Assembly (NCBI GenBank): GCA_017647145.1
Contig: JAGCLD010000039.1
Span: 47,992 to 111,991 of the forward strand
DNA length: 64,000 nucleotides
Origin: Paludibacteraceae bacterium
Lineage (GTDB): Bacteria; Bacteroidota; Bacteroidia; Bacteroidales; Paludibacteraceae
Direction: 5' to 3'
Position 1 is the first letter of the stretch; each line of letters begins with the position of its first letter. Under the pieces are notes generated by a model. That model did no database searches. It was given only the letters and a program-made list of their open reading frames with translations, and had not been told where the DNA came from. Positions 1-9,791 of this stretch are shown here, one piece after another. Both the position numbers and the translations under genes were made by a program.

Positions 1-1459
1 AAGCATAACCATAGTGACCCGACTGATTACAGTCATACGTAGTCAACATAATGTGAATCTCTTCGCCTATATAATTTTGCAGGTTAATACCCACATAAGT
101 CCAATCTTTCCATTCCACAGCGCCTGTCTTATGCCAATTATCCGTATTCTTACCCGGAATAAAGTCGGCATCACCACACGCATTCTCAATTGAACGACCA
201 TAAGCATCAGTCATACGGAGCGTAAAACGAGGCTGAGCCGACACATCATGCTGAGGATTCTCCAGCACTACTGCATACTGCAACAACAATATACCCGCAT
301 CCTCCGGCACTGTGTAAACATACTCCAAAGCTTCTGCCTGCGAACCCGTAAGCCAGTTACCCAAACGTACAGAAGCAAACTTGCCCTCAGGAACAGTCTT
401 TAACAACCCGCCGGTTCGTGGATCATATTCATCTGGTACATAATGCACAGTATGGCGACTGGAGTCAGAGGCAAATCCTTTATCTACAACACCGGTTTGA
501 ACTCTTGGATTCTGAAAGCTTCCGGTATAAGCCGTCACACTCTGATCGTGAAAATCTATATAATTAATGCATCCCTCGGGTTTATACACCATAACATACT
601 TACATTGACTCCAAATTGAAGTGTCCTGACCACAAATACTTCTTACCCAAAAATCATACACCCCATTTTCAAGGTTATACACCGTATAATTAAGTTTATT
701 CGTCACACCCAAAGTTTGGATTTCTTTCTGATTGTATGGTTTATAAGCCACTTCATACTCTTCGGCCTGACCCCACCACTGAACATTTAATTGAGATGCA
801 GTCTCAAGCTCAGTTACAATATTTTCCGGAGCAGGACAAATATTTGAACCTAATTGCACATTATCAATCGCCACTGATGGATTAGCCACCGCCTTATCAT
901 CATTCCTCCACACAAATGACACCCTATAATTCATCTTTGACGACACTGTGAATGTGTGCTTATAACTCATCCACGTATGAGTATCCGAAAAAGTCTTCAC
1001 CTTACCATTTCGTAACCAATCAGGAATAGACAAATTGTTATAGGGCACCTGAAACTTACCCGTATCGGGTTGCAAACAAAGATAAAGGCCATCAATCACT
1101 GACGTTTTTTCGCCTTCTCCTCCTACTTTATAATCAAATGAGAGGTCATAAGTACCAGGTTCCAACGTAAAAACCCTACTCGCTGCAATTGCTCCGTACT
1201 GCTCTTCTGTATAAGTCATGCTTAATCCGCCATCACACGACACAAGCATGGATTTTGTTCCCAAAGAAGCATCTAAGGTTGAACCAACATACCACTTGTT
1301 CTTACCCACTTTGGCTTGCACTAACTTCCACTGGTCATTTTCAGACTGATCTTCAAAACCACAAAAATATGGTAAATCCACTACCTGAGCCATGCTAATT
1401 TCAGCACCCACAATAAGGCCTACAATCAAAAAGGCAACTTTCGCAATTTGTTTTAACAT
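1..1459 (-). CDS. Large secreted protein, cleaved-adhesin (choice-of-anchor J) type, C-terminus outside window
   Basis: The frame is open from the ATG at 1459 to the left edge, giving 486 residues without a stop. Residues 1-24 form a signal peptide (hydrophobic VAFLIVGLIVGAE, cleavage likely after SMA). A jelly-roll module follows that starts LPYFCGFED and runs to about residue 205, typical of cleaved-adhesin/choice-of-anchor J domains in Bacteroidota surface proteins. Residues about 208-285 (from CPAPENI to WSQ) read as a fibronectin type III domain, and a second jelly-roll-like segment begins near 290. Proteins of this build usually end in a T9SS sorting domain, but that end is not visible. 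Function is probably adhesion or carbohydrate or protein binding at the cell surface; no catalytic motif is seen. A strong promoter lies upstream. Confidence 0.8.
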   Translation of the reverse strand, partial: MLKQIAKVAFLIVGLIVGAEISMAQVVDLPYFCGFEDQSENDQWKLVQAKVGKNKWYVGSTLDASLGTKSMLVSCDGGLSMTYTEEQYGAIAASRVFTLEPGTYDLSFDYKVGGEGEKTSVIDGLYLCLQPDTGKFQVPYNNLSIPDWLRNGKVKTFSDTHTWMSYKHTFTVSSKMNYRVSFVWRNDDKAVANPSVAIDNVQLGSNICPAPENIVTELETASQLNVQWWGQAEEYEVAYKPYNQKEIQTLGVTNKLNYTVYNLENGVYDFWVRSICGQDTSIWSQCKYVMVYKPEGCINYIDFHDQSVTAYTGSFQNPRVQTGVVDKGFASDSSRHTVHYVPDEYDPRTGGLLKTVPEGKFASVRLGNWLTGSQAEALEYVYTVPEDAGILLLQYAVVLENPQHDVSAQPRFTLRMTDAYGRSIENACGDADFIPGKNTDNWHKTGAVEWKDWTYVGINLQNYIGEEIHIMLTTYDCNQSGHYGYA

Positions 1460-1573
1460 TTTATTATAAAAATTTTAGTTAAATCAGTGTTGTGTCACAC
1501 AAATACTATCAAAATGTCACTTCAAACCACCATTTAAGGTATCAATTCAATAGTTTTTTATACACAATTTCGG

Positions 1574-1604
1574 CAAATATATGGTTTTTTAACAAATAAG
1601 CAAA
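1574..1604 (-). promoter_or_regulatory. Bacteroidota sigma promoter for the secreted protein at 1-1459
   Basis: On the minus strand TTTG (1601-1604) is followed after exactly 19 bases by TATATTTG (1574-1581), a perfect match to the phylum's -33/-7 consensus. Predicted start is near 1567, leaving a leader of about 108 bases. The rest of 1460-2276 is AT-rich; apart from the repeat array at 2104 and the ribD promoter I see no gene in it. Confidence 0.75.
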
Positions 1605-2103
1605 AGAGTTTTTCATTATTTGTAACCATATAATGTAAATAAATGTAAACAAAACAGGAGTAACTTCAGCCCGAATTTTACACATATTGACTTCAATAAT
1701 TGACACAAAAAACTCAAATAACACCAACAAAAACAATCTTATATATTTATTATTCAATACATAACAAACAAAACAACAAAATTAACCACACCTACAAAAC
1801 TCTATCTGATGCAAAAAAAACACACATTCACAAACATTCTTAAAGCATGTTAAAGAACATCCTTTTGTCTTTTTACATTTTTAAAGCTTTGTTAGGCAAT
1901 AGTCAAAAAAAACCAAATTACAGACAAAAAGAGGCTCACAGAAGCATTTGTATCCGTAAAAAACAGATTGTTAGAACAAGCATACATTTCTGTCAAAATG
2001 ATTTTCCACAAAAACACCCCTTTGTAGAACACCAACCATCATCACTCATCCATAAAAAGTCAACCTCCCACCTCATCCCTCACAAACACAAACTACACCT
2101 ACC

Positions 2104-2150
2104 ATTAGTAGGATATTAGTAGGACATTAGTAGGGTATTAGTAGGATATT
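2104..2150 (+). repeat. 11-base tandem array, four units
   Basis: Four consecutive 11-base units of the form ATTAGTAGGAT (variants end GAC and GGT) plus a partial ATT. The array lies about 105 bases upstream of the ribD -7 box. The same unit and the same right flank (ATTCARCAAC) recur at 48940-48975. Function unknown. Confidence 0.85.
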
Positions 2151-2256
2151 CAACAACAAATACCACATCCTTAACCATCACATGCTTTTAACTAACCCTA
2201 ATCATAAATTATCAATACCCGACTAAAAAAGAACTTTCTTTTCAAGAAAAAATATG

Positions 2257-2264
2257 TATCTTCG
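2257..2264 (+). promoter_or_regulatory. -7 box of the ribD promoter
   Basis: TATCTTCG matches TAnnTTTG with one change. The transcript would begin near 2270, only about 7 bases before the upstream ATG at 2277, which favours the second ATG at 2292 as the ribD start. The -33 element is weak. Confidence 0.5.
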
Positions 2265-2291
2265 CCACACTATAAGATGCTTGCAAAAAAA

Positions 2292-3341
2292 ATGTCAATT
2301 ACTCACACCGACGAAATATACATGCAACGTTGCCTGCAGATTGCTGCTGCAGGTGCGAGAGACGTTGCCCCTAACCCCATGGTTGGAGCGGTCCTGGTCA
2401 GCAACGGACGAATAATAGGCGAAGGCTATCATCAACGATACGGACAATCCCACGCCGAACCCAATGCCATTGCATCTGTACAAAACGAGGAATTGCTAAA
2501 AGATGCCACTCTCTACGTAAGTCTGGAGCCATGCTCACACTACGGGAAAACACCTCCATGCGCTGAACTCATCATCAAGAAAAGAATACCAAGGGTTGTA
2601 ATCGGCATGCTTGACCCTAACCCTATGGTAGCTGGCAGAGGAGTCAAAATGTTACAAGATGCCGGAGTTAATGTCACCATTGGAGTATTGGAAAAGGAGT
2701 GTCGCACACTGAACAAACGCTTTGTTTGTTATCACGAACAACACCGCCCCTACATCATTCTTAAATGGGCACAAAGTGCCGATGGATTCATTGATAAAGT
2801 GAGGGAAAGCAGAGAACAACCGGTAGCCGTACTCTCAAACTCATTCACCAAACAATTGGTACACAAAATGCGTGCTGAAAATATGGCTATACTTGTAGGA
2901 ACACGAACTGCAATGCTCGACAATCCCGGACTACGAACCACTCGCTGGAATGGTAATAATCCTCTGCGTATTGCACTCGACAGAACAGGGAAAATACCCG
3001 ATGAAAGCAAACTTTTTGATGGTACAGCACCCACACTCATCTTCACTGAGAAAGAAAACTACACACCACACCCCAACACTACTATCTGTCACATTGATTT
3101 CTCAAACCACTGTTGGCAACAGATAATGAACCAACTCTACCAAATGAAAATCAACTCACTCATAGTAGAAGGAGGAAGTCAAGTACTCAACGATTTACTT
3201 GCATTGCAACTATGGGACGAAATACAAGTAGAAACATCACCCGCCATACTAGGCAACGGAATCAAAGCTCCTCTCTTCAACGCCATAATGCATGAAGAGG
3301 AAAACTACAACGGACACATCATGCGACACTACAGAAAATAA
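2292..3341 (+). CDS. ribD: Bifunctional riboflavin biosynthesis deaminase/reductase RibD
   Basis: Catalyses the two steps that convert the GTP-cyclohydrolase II product to 5-amino-6-ribitylamino-uracil phosphate: pyrimidine deamination, then NADPH-dependent reduction of the ribose. The N-terminal deaminase half carries the zinc site: HAE in QSHAEPNAI and the two cysteines of EPCSHYGKTPPC. The C-terminal half (from about HRPYIILKWAQSADG) is the RibD/DHFR-like reductase, with VGTRTAMLDNP and IVEGGSQ motifs. An in-frame ATG at 2277 would add five residues but falls almost on the predicted transcription start. The stop is 27 bases before cls, so the two are probably cotranscribed. No FMN riboswitch is recognisable upstream. 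Confidence 0.95.
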   Translation: MSITHTDEIYMQRCLQIAAAGARDVAPNPMVGAVLVSNGRIIGEGYHQRYGQSHAEPNAIASVQNEELLKDATLYVSLEPCSHYGKTPPCAELIIKKRIPRVVIGMLDPNPMVAGRGVKMLQDAGVNVTIGVLEKECRTLNKRFVCYHEQHRPYIILKWAQSADGFIDKVRESREQPVAVLSNSFTKQLVHKMRAENMAILVGTRTAMLDNPGLRTTRWNGNNPLRIALDRTGKIPDESKLFDGTAPTLIFTEKENYTPHPNTTICHIDFSNHCWQQIMNQLYQMKINSLIVEGGSQVLNDLLALQLWDEIQVETSPAILGNGIKAPLFNAIMHEEENYNGHIMRHYRK

Positions 3342-3368
3342 CCCATAAACACCCACTACACGCCCACT

Positions 3369-4805
3369 ATGGAAACCACAATCCAAGATTTTTTTTCATG
3401 GACACTCTCTGCTCTCTACATCTACATGATAGTGGCCATCATTATCGCAATCTTACTGGACAATAGAGACCCGGCAAAATCTTTAGCATGGATCACCATA
3501 TTAGTGTTACTGCCCGTAGTGGGAATCATACTCTATTTGTTTTTCGGACACGATTTTCGCAAACAAAAGATTATAACCAAAAAAAGCATACGAAACATTA
3601 AAAATCGACCTATCCCAGTATGCGACACCTCTCACGTTGATATGGAGACGCTCACGCCGCAACAACAAAACCTCATCCAACTCCTCATGAAAGTAGGAGA
3701 AGCACCGGCATACGCGGGAAGTAAAATACACGTTTACGCTGATGGTGAATCTACATTTGATGCCATGTTTAGTGCCATAGAGCAAGCACAAAAACACATA
3801 CACATTGAATTCTTCATATTTGAAGACGACAGAGTCTCTAATCGCTTACGAGAATTGCTTATACGGAAAGCACAAGAAGGTGTAAGAGTACGCATGATTT
3901 ATGACTATTTGGGAAGTTGGCGACTGCCCAAAAGTTACATCCGCTCCTTGAGAAGGGCAGGTGCTTACGTTCGGTCATTCTTGCCGGTAAGATTCAGACT
4001 CAGCAGAATGAAAATCAACTACAGAAATCACAGAAAAATTCTGGTTGTAGATGGAAAGGTGGGGTTCACCGGCGGACTAAATATTGCCGACCGTTATCTA
4101 TATGGCAACAAATTGGGAAAATGGAGAGACACATTCGTCAGAATAGAAGGAAATGCCGTTCATGGACTACAAGCTAACTTCCTCATTGACTGGTTCTTTG
4201 TAGATAGAAAACTCATCACCGACCCTAAATACTATCCTGAAATGCCCGTCTATGATGACAACCTGATACAATTCGTTGCAAGCGGACCGGATAGCGACTG
4301 GGAAAACATCACACACGGACTCACACACGCTATCATGACCGCAACAGACTATGCCTACATGCACACCCCCTACTTCGTGCCCTCACAATCTGTTGTATCA
4401 GCCATACACACTGCTGCACTTAGCGGAATAGATGTCCGTCTTCTGATTCCTGAAAAATCTGACTCACCACTGAGTGCCTACGCCACTAATAGCTACATTG
4501 CTCGACTGATGGAAGCTGGTGTAAGGGTATATTTCTATCAAAATAACTTCCTACACAGCAAAAGCATTGTGATTGACAATATGATATCAAGCATCGGCAG
4601 TGCTAACTTAGACGAAAGAAGCAGCAATCAAAATTTTGAACTAAACGCATTCATCTATGATAAAGATACAGCTAAAACGCTAAAAGAACTATTCCTGAAT
4701 GATCTAAAAAACAGTAGGGAAATCAATGCAGAAGAATGGGCACAAAGATCTAATTGGGAAAAACTAAAAGAATCCATCGCAAGGCTTTTTGTGCCATTAT
4801 TGTAA
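3369..4805 (+). CDS. cls: Cardiolipin synthase (phospholipase D family)
   Basis: 478 residues, normal length for bacterial ClsA-type enzymes. Two N-terminal membrane segments (about 10-30 and 38-60) precede two phospholipase D HKD motifs: HRKILVVDGKVGFTGG in the first half and HSKSIVIDNMISSIGSAN in the second. The enzyme condenses two phosphatidylglycerol molecules to cardiolipin and glycerol at the inner membrane. It follows ribD by 27 bases. The next gene, guaA, has its own promoter. Confidence 0.95.
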   Translation: METTIQDFFSWTLSALYIYMIVAIIIAILLDNRDPAKSLAWITILVLLPVVGIILYLFFGHDFRKQKIITKKSIRNIKNRPIPVCDTSHVDMETLTPQQQNLIQLLMKVGEAPAYAGSKIHVYADGESTFDAMFSAIEQAQKHIHIEFFIFEDDRVSNRLRELLIRKAQEGVRVRMIYDYLGSWRLPKSYIRSLRRAGAYVRSFLPVRFRLSRMKINYRNHRKILVVDGKVGFTGGLNIADRYLYGNKLGKWRDTFVRIEGNAVHGLQANFLIDWFFVDRKLITDPKYYPEMPVYDDNLIQFVASGPDSDWENITHGLTHAIMTATDYAYMHTPYFVPSQSVVSAIHTAALSGIDVRLLIPEKSDSPLSAYATNSYIARLMEAGVRVYFYQNNFLHSKSIVIDNMISSIGSANLDERSSNQNFELNAFIYDKDTAKTLKELFLNDLKNSREINAEEWAQRSNWEKLKESIARLFVPLL

Positions 4806-4857
4806 AGAATATGCACTTCTAAAGCTTTAGACTCTTGCTTTTGCCACGCATTTACGC

Positions 4858-4865
4858 TATCTTCG
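4858..4865 (+). promoter_or_regulatory. -7 box upstream of guaA
   Basis: TATCTTCG in the 162-base gap after cls, with TTG at 4835-4837 about 20 bases upstream as a possible -33 element. It would give a leader of roughly 95 bases before the guaA ATG. I see no purine riboswitch fold in that leader. Confidence 0.45.
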
Positions 4866-4967
4866 CAAACGGAAACTCATCAATCAGACACTCAAGTACA
4901 ACACAACACACATGCCTGATTGTAAAACCAATACAAAAACTGACAATTATACAAACCATTAGATATT

Positions 4968-6488
4968 ATGCAAGAAAAAATTATTATCCTGGATTTTGGT
5001 TCACAAACCACCCAGTTAATTGGTCGCCGACTACGCGACTTGAGTGAGTATTGCGAGATTCTACCTTACAACAAATTCCCCGAAAACACCGATGGAATCA
5101 AGGGAGTTATTCTCTCAGGAAGCCCTTACTCTGTGTATGATCCTTCTGCATTTAAAGTAGATTTGAGCCAGCTAAGAGGCAAATTCCCAGTGTTGGGTAT
5201 CTGTTATGGCGCACAATTTATGGCTTACTCTGCTGGCGGAACTGTTGAACCGGCTAACTCAAGAGAGTACGGTAGAGCTAATCTGGAAACCATCGACATG
5301 GAAGACGAGTTGTTCAGCGGTATGAATCCCGGTTCACAAATATGGATGTCACATGGAGACACCATCACTTCTCTTCCAGAAAACTTCAAAATCATTGCTA
5401 GTACTGCCGACGTACCGGTTGCTGCTTATAAAGTAGATGGCGAATTAACATGGGGAGTTCAATTCCACCCAGAAGTATTTCATAGTCTGGATGGAGTTTT
5501 ACTCTTAGACAACTTCTTGCAAATATGCGGATGTACAAAAGATTGGTCGCCTGCCTCTTTCATTGAAAGCACTATCACCAACCTCCGCGAACAATTAGGC
5601 AATGACAAAGTTGTTTTAGGATTGTCAGGAGGGGTTGACTCATCTGTTGCTGCAGTATTGCTCAATAAGGCTATTGGTGACAACCTTACATGTATCTTTG
5701 TTGACCACGGCTTGTTGAGAAAGAATGAGTTTGAAAACGTAATGGAAGACTACAAACACCTAGGATTGAATGTAGTGGGAGTGCGTGCGCATGAAAAATT
5801 CTACAAAGAACTGGACGGAGTGACCGACCCTGAGCAAAAAAGAAAAATCATTGGACGCGGATTCATTGAAGTATTTGACGAAGAAGCACACAAGATTAAA
5901 GATGTGAAATGGTTGGCACAAGGAACTATCTACCCTGACTGCATCGAATCCCTATCCATTACTGGTACAACCATTAAGTCTCACCACAACGTGGGCGGAC
6001 TACCAGAAAAGATGAATCTTAAATTGTGTGAACCTCTACGCCTGCTTTTCAAAGATGAAGTTAGAAAAGTGGGTAGAGAACTCGGAATGATGGCACATCT
6101 CATCAAGCGTCAACCATTCCCCGGACCCGGATTAGCTGTAAGAATCCTCGGAGCTATCACACCAGAAAAAGTGCGCGTACTTCAAGAGGCTGATGACATA
6201 TTTATTCGCTCATTGAGAGAATGGAACCTCTATGACAAAGTATGGCAAGCCGGAGTAATACTTCTGCCTGTACAGTCAGTAGGTGTGATGGGAGATGAAA
6301 GAACATACGAAAATGCAGTGGCTCTACGCGCTGTAACTTCCACCGATGCTATGACAGCTGACTGGGCACAACTTCCGTATGAGTTCTTGGCAAAAGTATC
6401 CAACGAAATCATCAACAAAGTGAAGGGGGTTAACAGAGTTGTCTATGACATCAGTTCTAAACCACCTGCAACTATTGAGTGGGAATAA
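4968..6488 (+). CDS. guaA: Glutamine-hydrolysing GMP synthase
   Basis: Converts XMP to GMP using ATP and glutamine. Residues 1-190 are a class I glutamine amidotransferase with nucleophile C79 (GICYGAQ) and the H167/E169 pair in QFHPE. Residues about 200-380 are the ATP pyrophosphatase domain with the P-loop SGGVDSS at 220-226. The C-terminal dimerisation domain ends in KPPATIEWE, the usual GuaA terminus. Length of 506 is standard. It is followed after 18 bases by the NlpC/P60 gene. Confidence 0.97.
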   Translation: MQEKIIILDFGSQTTQLIGRRLRDLSEYCEILPYNKFPENTDGIKGVILSGSPYSVYDPSAFKVDLSQLRGKFPVLGICYGAQFMAYSAGGTVEPANSREYGRANLETIDMEDELFSGMNPGSQIWMSHGDTITSLPENFKIIASTADVPVAAYKVDGELTWGVQFHPEVFHSLDGVLLLDNFLQICGCTKDWSPASFIESTITNLREQLGNDKVVLGLSGGVDSSVAAVLLNKAIGDNLTCIFVDHGLLRKNEFENVMEDYKHLGLNVVGVRAHEKFYKELDGVTDPEQKRKIIGRGFIEVFDEEAHKIKDVKWLAQGTIYPDCIESLSITGTTIKSHHNVGGLPEKMNLKLCEPLRLLFKDEVRKVGRELGMMAHLIKRQPFPGPGLAVRILGAITPEKVRVLQEADDIFIRSLREWNLYDKVWQAGVILLPVQSVGVMGDERTYENAVALRAVTSTDAMTADWAQLPYEFLAKVSNEIINKVKGVNRVVYDISSKPPATIEWE

Positions 6489-6506
6489 TAACACTCTCAC
6501 CACCAG

Positions 6507-7289
6507 ATGAAAGCTATCACATTAAATAGTGTCGTACCTATGCGCACATCTCCGCATGAACAAGCGGAGATGTGCACTCAGGTGCTCTTTGCTGAAACCA
6601 TGACCATCCTAAAAGAGGAAGGCGCATGGGCAAAAATAAAGTTGGATGCCGATGGGTATGAAGGTTGGGTAGATAGAAAAATGATTTCAACACTCTCAGA
6701 TGAAGCTTTCAAGGACATAAAAAATGCTCCTAAATGTGCCGTGGCATTCCCTGTATCTCTTGCCATGAGCGCTGAGAACCAAACTACTCTGCTCTTGTCA
6801 GGCGGAACTAAACTACCCAACTACAAAAACGGAACTTTTGAACTCCTTGGGGTGAAATTCAATATTGACCCTTCTACTGTAATGCCGGAGGGCTCTAAAT
6901 TTGATTGTACCAAGGTGACAAACATTGCACGATTCTTTTTGAATACTCCATATCTCTGGGGAGGAAGAAATGCTTTGGGAATTGATTGTTCCGGGTTTGT
7001 CCAGATGATATATGGCATATTCGGCATACAATTACCTAGAGATGCAAGCCAACAAGTAAACCATGGAAGAGTAGTAGACTTCCTCACGGAAGCAATCGCT
7101 GGAGACTTGGCTTTCTTTGAAAATGCCGACAAGAAAATCATCCATGTGGGCATGATGCTGGATAACGAAAATATCATGCATGCATCCGGACGTGTTAAAA
7201 TCAACAAGATTGACGCACAAGGCATCGTCTCTGAAATAGATGGATCACACACACATCGCCTGCGCATCATCAAGCGAATACACGAATAA
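6507..7289 (+). CDS. NlpC/P60 family cell-wall endopeptidase with SH3-like domain
   Basis: 260 residues. The N-terminal 60 or so resemble a bacterial SH3 domain (LNSVVPMRTSP..GWVDRKMI). The NlpC/P60 domain fills about 130-260, with catalytic C161 in IDCSGFVQ, H213 in HVGMM and H225 in MHASG as the likely third residue. The family cleaves gamma-D-glutamyl-diamino-acid bonds in peptidoglycan stem peptides; the layout resembles YkfC-type muropeptide-recycling enzymes. No signal peptide is seen, which suits a cytoplasmic recycling role. It sits between guaA and priA with short gaps. Confidence 0.85.
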   Translation: MKAITLNSVVPMRTSPHEQAEMCTQVLFAETMTILKEEGAWAKIKLDADGYEGWVDRKMISTLSDEAFKDIKNAPKCAVAFPVSLAMSAENQTTLLLSGGTKLPNYKNGTFELLGVKFNIDPSTVMPEGSKFDCTKVTNIARFFLNTPYLWGGRNALGIDCSGFVQMIYGIFGIQLPRDASQQVNHGRVVDFLTEAIAGDLAFFENADKKIIHVGMMLDNENIMHASGRVKINKIDAQGIVSEIDGSHTHRLRIIKRIHE

Positions 7290-7302
7290 ACAACCAGCAC
7301 AC

Positions 7303-9753
7303 ATGTTTGCCGAAGTCATACTGCCATTCCCTCTGAGTGGTACTTTTACATATCGATTAAACGCATCACAAATCAAGGATGCACAGGTGGGTATTAGAGT
7401 AATCGTACCTTTTGGAGCACGAAAATTCTACACGGGTATCATCTATCGCCTACATCAGGAAGAACCACAAGGCGTGAATATCAAAGAAGTAAGTGATCTT
7501 ATTGACACTCATGCTATTATTACTCCTAAACAATTGCAACTCTGGGAATGGATGGCGGAGTATTATCAGGTAACATTGGGAGAGATATTCAAAGCAGCTC
7601 TACCATCCGGACTGAAACTGGAGAGTGAAACAAAAGTGACCTTATGTCCGGACTTCATAGCCACGTCAACACTTCCACCTACACAGATGCGTATTCTTGA
7701 ACTCTTATCAGACGAAAAGATTCATCACGCACAAGAGTTAAGTAAAACTATCGGTACAAAAAACATCATGCCTCATCTCTATCGGTTATTAGAGATTGGC
7801 GCTATACTCTTAGGAGAAGGTATTTCTGAAAACTACCATCCTAAAACAGAAATTAGGTATCGACTACCAGAACAATACCAGAATGAAAACGAATGCCAAA
7901 GCGCACTAAACTCTTTACGAAGAGCACCCAAACAATCAGAAGTATTCACATCTTTCCTTCACTTATTAACGCAAAGTGATTCAACTATCCCTGAAGTAAA
8001 AAAAAGCACCCTACTCAAGGAAGCAAAGACTACGTCTGCTATTCTAAAACAGCTGGAAGAGAAAGGCCTGCTTCAACCATACATTCGAGAAATAAACAGA
8101 GTGACACCTCTTTCCGAACACACCGCTGAAATGCATCCCCTAAACGAAGTGCAGCAAATCGCCTTCAACGATATACACCAAGCATGGAACAAACATTCGG
8201 TAGTGTTACTTCACGGGGTAACATCCAGCGGAAAGACGGAAGTGTACATACACCTCATGAAGGAGATGATTGCACAAGGGAAGCAAGTTCTATTCATGGT
8301 TCCTGAGATTGCACTCACCACACAACTCACTGAGCGTATCGGACAGGTATTTGGAAAGCGAATGGGTATCTACCACTCTAAGTTCTCTGATGCAGAACGT
8401 GTGGAAACCTATCATAACCTATTAAAGGGTGACCAATACGACATTGTTGTAGGAGTGCGCTCCTCTGTTTTTCTTCCCTTCCGCAACTTAGGTCTCATCA
8501 TTGTTGATGAAGAACATGACGCTTCCTACAAACAGCAAGATCCTGCACCACGATACCATGCTCGAAACACTGCTATTGTATTGGCACAACTACACGGAGC
8601 AAAAAACCTTTTAGGAACTGCTACACCTGCCATTGAAACCTATTTCAACGTAAAAGAAGGACGCTATGGTTTGGTGGAAATGAAAAAACGATATAAGGAC
8701 ATACAGCTGCCTCAACTACACGTGGTGGATATGCGAGAAGCGCATAGAAAAAAACTCACCACTTCGGGGTTTTCCGACTTTCTTTTGGAGAAAATCCATG
8801 GTGCTCTGAATAGAAGAGAACAAGTCATCCTCTTTCAAAACAGGAGAGGATATGCACATAGTTTAGAATGTAAAGCATGTGGATATGTTGCACGTTGTGC
8901 GCATTGTGATGTGAGTATGACGCTCCATCGACACTCTAACACACTGGTCTGCCACTACTGCGGACACACACTGACCATCCCTACAGTTTGTCCTTCTTGC
9001 CAAAACGAGGACCTCCGCACACAAGGAGTGGGCACTGAAAAGATTGAAGACGAGATACAACAATTGTTTCCTACGGCTGTCATAGCACGCATGGACTTAG
9101 ACACCACTCGTCGGAAAAACAGTTATACCGACATCATACACCGCTTCTCCCAACACCAAGTAGATATACTCGTGGGTACACAAATGGTTACAAAGGGACT
9201 GAGTTTTGATGATGTTAGTCTGGTGGCTGTCTTGCATGCTGATGCTCTGCTCAACCAACCCGACTTCAGAGCCTATGAACGCGCCTACCAAATGTTGGAA
9301 CAAGTGAGTGGAAGAGCCGGTCGTATGCACAAGAGGGGGGAAGTTGTCATTCAGACATACCAAGCAGAAAATCCACTTTTCACCCAACTTGCCAAGCACG
9401 ACTACGAAGGTTTTTATCAAGAACAGGTCAACGAACGTCTATTATTTCGCTATCCACCTTACCATCGACTCATCACCATCATCCTTAAACACAAGGAAGA
9501 ATACATGGTCACACAATCCGCTAACACCTTAGCACACAATCTTCAGCAAGTGTTTGGCACGCGCTGCTCTTCTGCAGTGACTCCCATTATCGGAAGGATA
9601 CAAAGCCTATATGTGCGCCACATAATGATTCGCATTGAACGCAATGCTTCCATAGCAAAAGCAAAACAGATCCTTCAAGCACAAATAAAACATTTACGCC
9701 AACAAGAAGTTCACAAAAACATAACGATTATTTTGGACATTGATCCAATGTAG
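7303..9753 (+). CDS. priA: Replication-restart DNA helicase PriA
   Basis: The primosomal helicase rebuilds replication forks. The start MFAEVILPFPLSGTFTYRL at 7303 matches the family N-terminus; a longer frame from 7240 would overlap the upstream gene and adds unlike sequence. Visible are Walker A (GVTSSGKTEVY), Walker B (DEEHDASYK), LLGTATPAIE, a zinc-binding block of paired cysteines (CKACGYVARCAHCD, CHYCGH, CPSCQ) and the helicase motif QVSGRAGR. Its 816 residues are normal for Bacteroidota PriA. The stop is 38 bases from the convergent glycosyltransferase gene, with a short hairpin (9754-9772) but no T-run between them. Confidence 0.96.
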   Translation: MFAEVILPFPLSGTFTYRLNASQIKDAQVGIRVIVPFGARKFYTGIIYRLHQEEPQGVNIKEVSDLIDTHAIITPKQLQLWEWMAEYYQVTLGEIFKAALPSGLKLESETKVTLCPDFIATSTLPPTQMRILELLSDEKIHHAQELSKTIGTKNIMPHLYRLLEIGAILLGEGISENYHPKTEIRYRLPEQYQNENECQSALNSLRRAPKQSEVFTSFLHLLTQSDSTIPEVKKSTLLKEAKTTSAILKQLEEKGLLQPYIREINRVTPLSEHTAEMHPLNEVQQIAFNDIHQAWNKHSVVLLHGVTSSGKTEVYIHLMKEMIAQGKQVLFMVPEIALTTQLTERIGQVFGKRMGIYHSKFSDAERVETYHNLLKGDQYDIVVGVRSSVFLPFRNLGLIIVDEEHDASYKQQDPAPRYHARNTAIVLAQLHGAKNLLGTATPAIETYFNVKEGRYGLVEMKKRYKDIQLPQLHVVDMREAHRKKLTTSGFSDFLLEKIHGALNRREQVILFQNRRGYAHSLECKACGYVARCAHCDVSMTLHRHSNTLVCHYCGHTLTIPTVCPSCQNEDLRTQGVGTEKIEDEIQQLFPTAVIARMDLDTTRRKNSYTDIIHRFSQHQVDILVGTQMVTKGLSFDDVSLVAVLHADALLNQPDFRAYERAYQMLEQVSGRAGRMHKRGEVVIQTYQAENPLFTQLAKHDYEGFYQEQVNERLLFRYPPYHRLITIILKHKEEYMVTQSANTLAHNLQQVFGTRCSSAVTPIIGRIQSLYVRHIMIRIERNASIAKAKQILQAQIKHLRQQEVHKNITIILDIDPM

Positions 9754-9791
9754 TTGCCAATAAATATGGCAAGCAAGACAGCACAGCACTA

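Noticed and set aside
1542..1757. 71-residue minus-strand frame in the AT-rich gap
   Set aside because: A perfect promoter for the downstream secreted protein lies inside it, and composition is that of AT-rich noncoding DNA.
4866..4967. Purine riboswitch in the guaA leader
   Set aside because: No conserved three-way junction or loop sequences are visible in the 102 bases.
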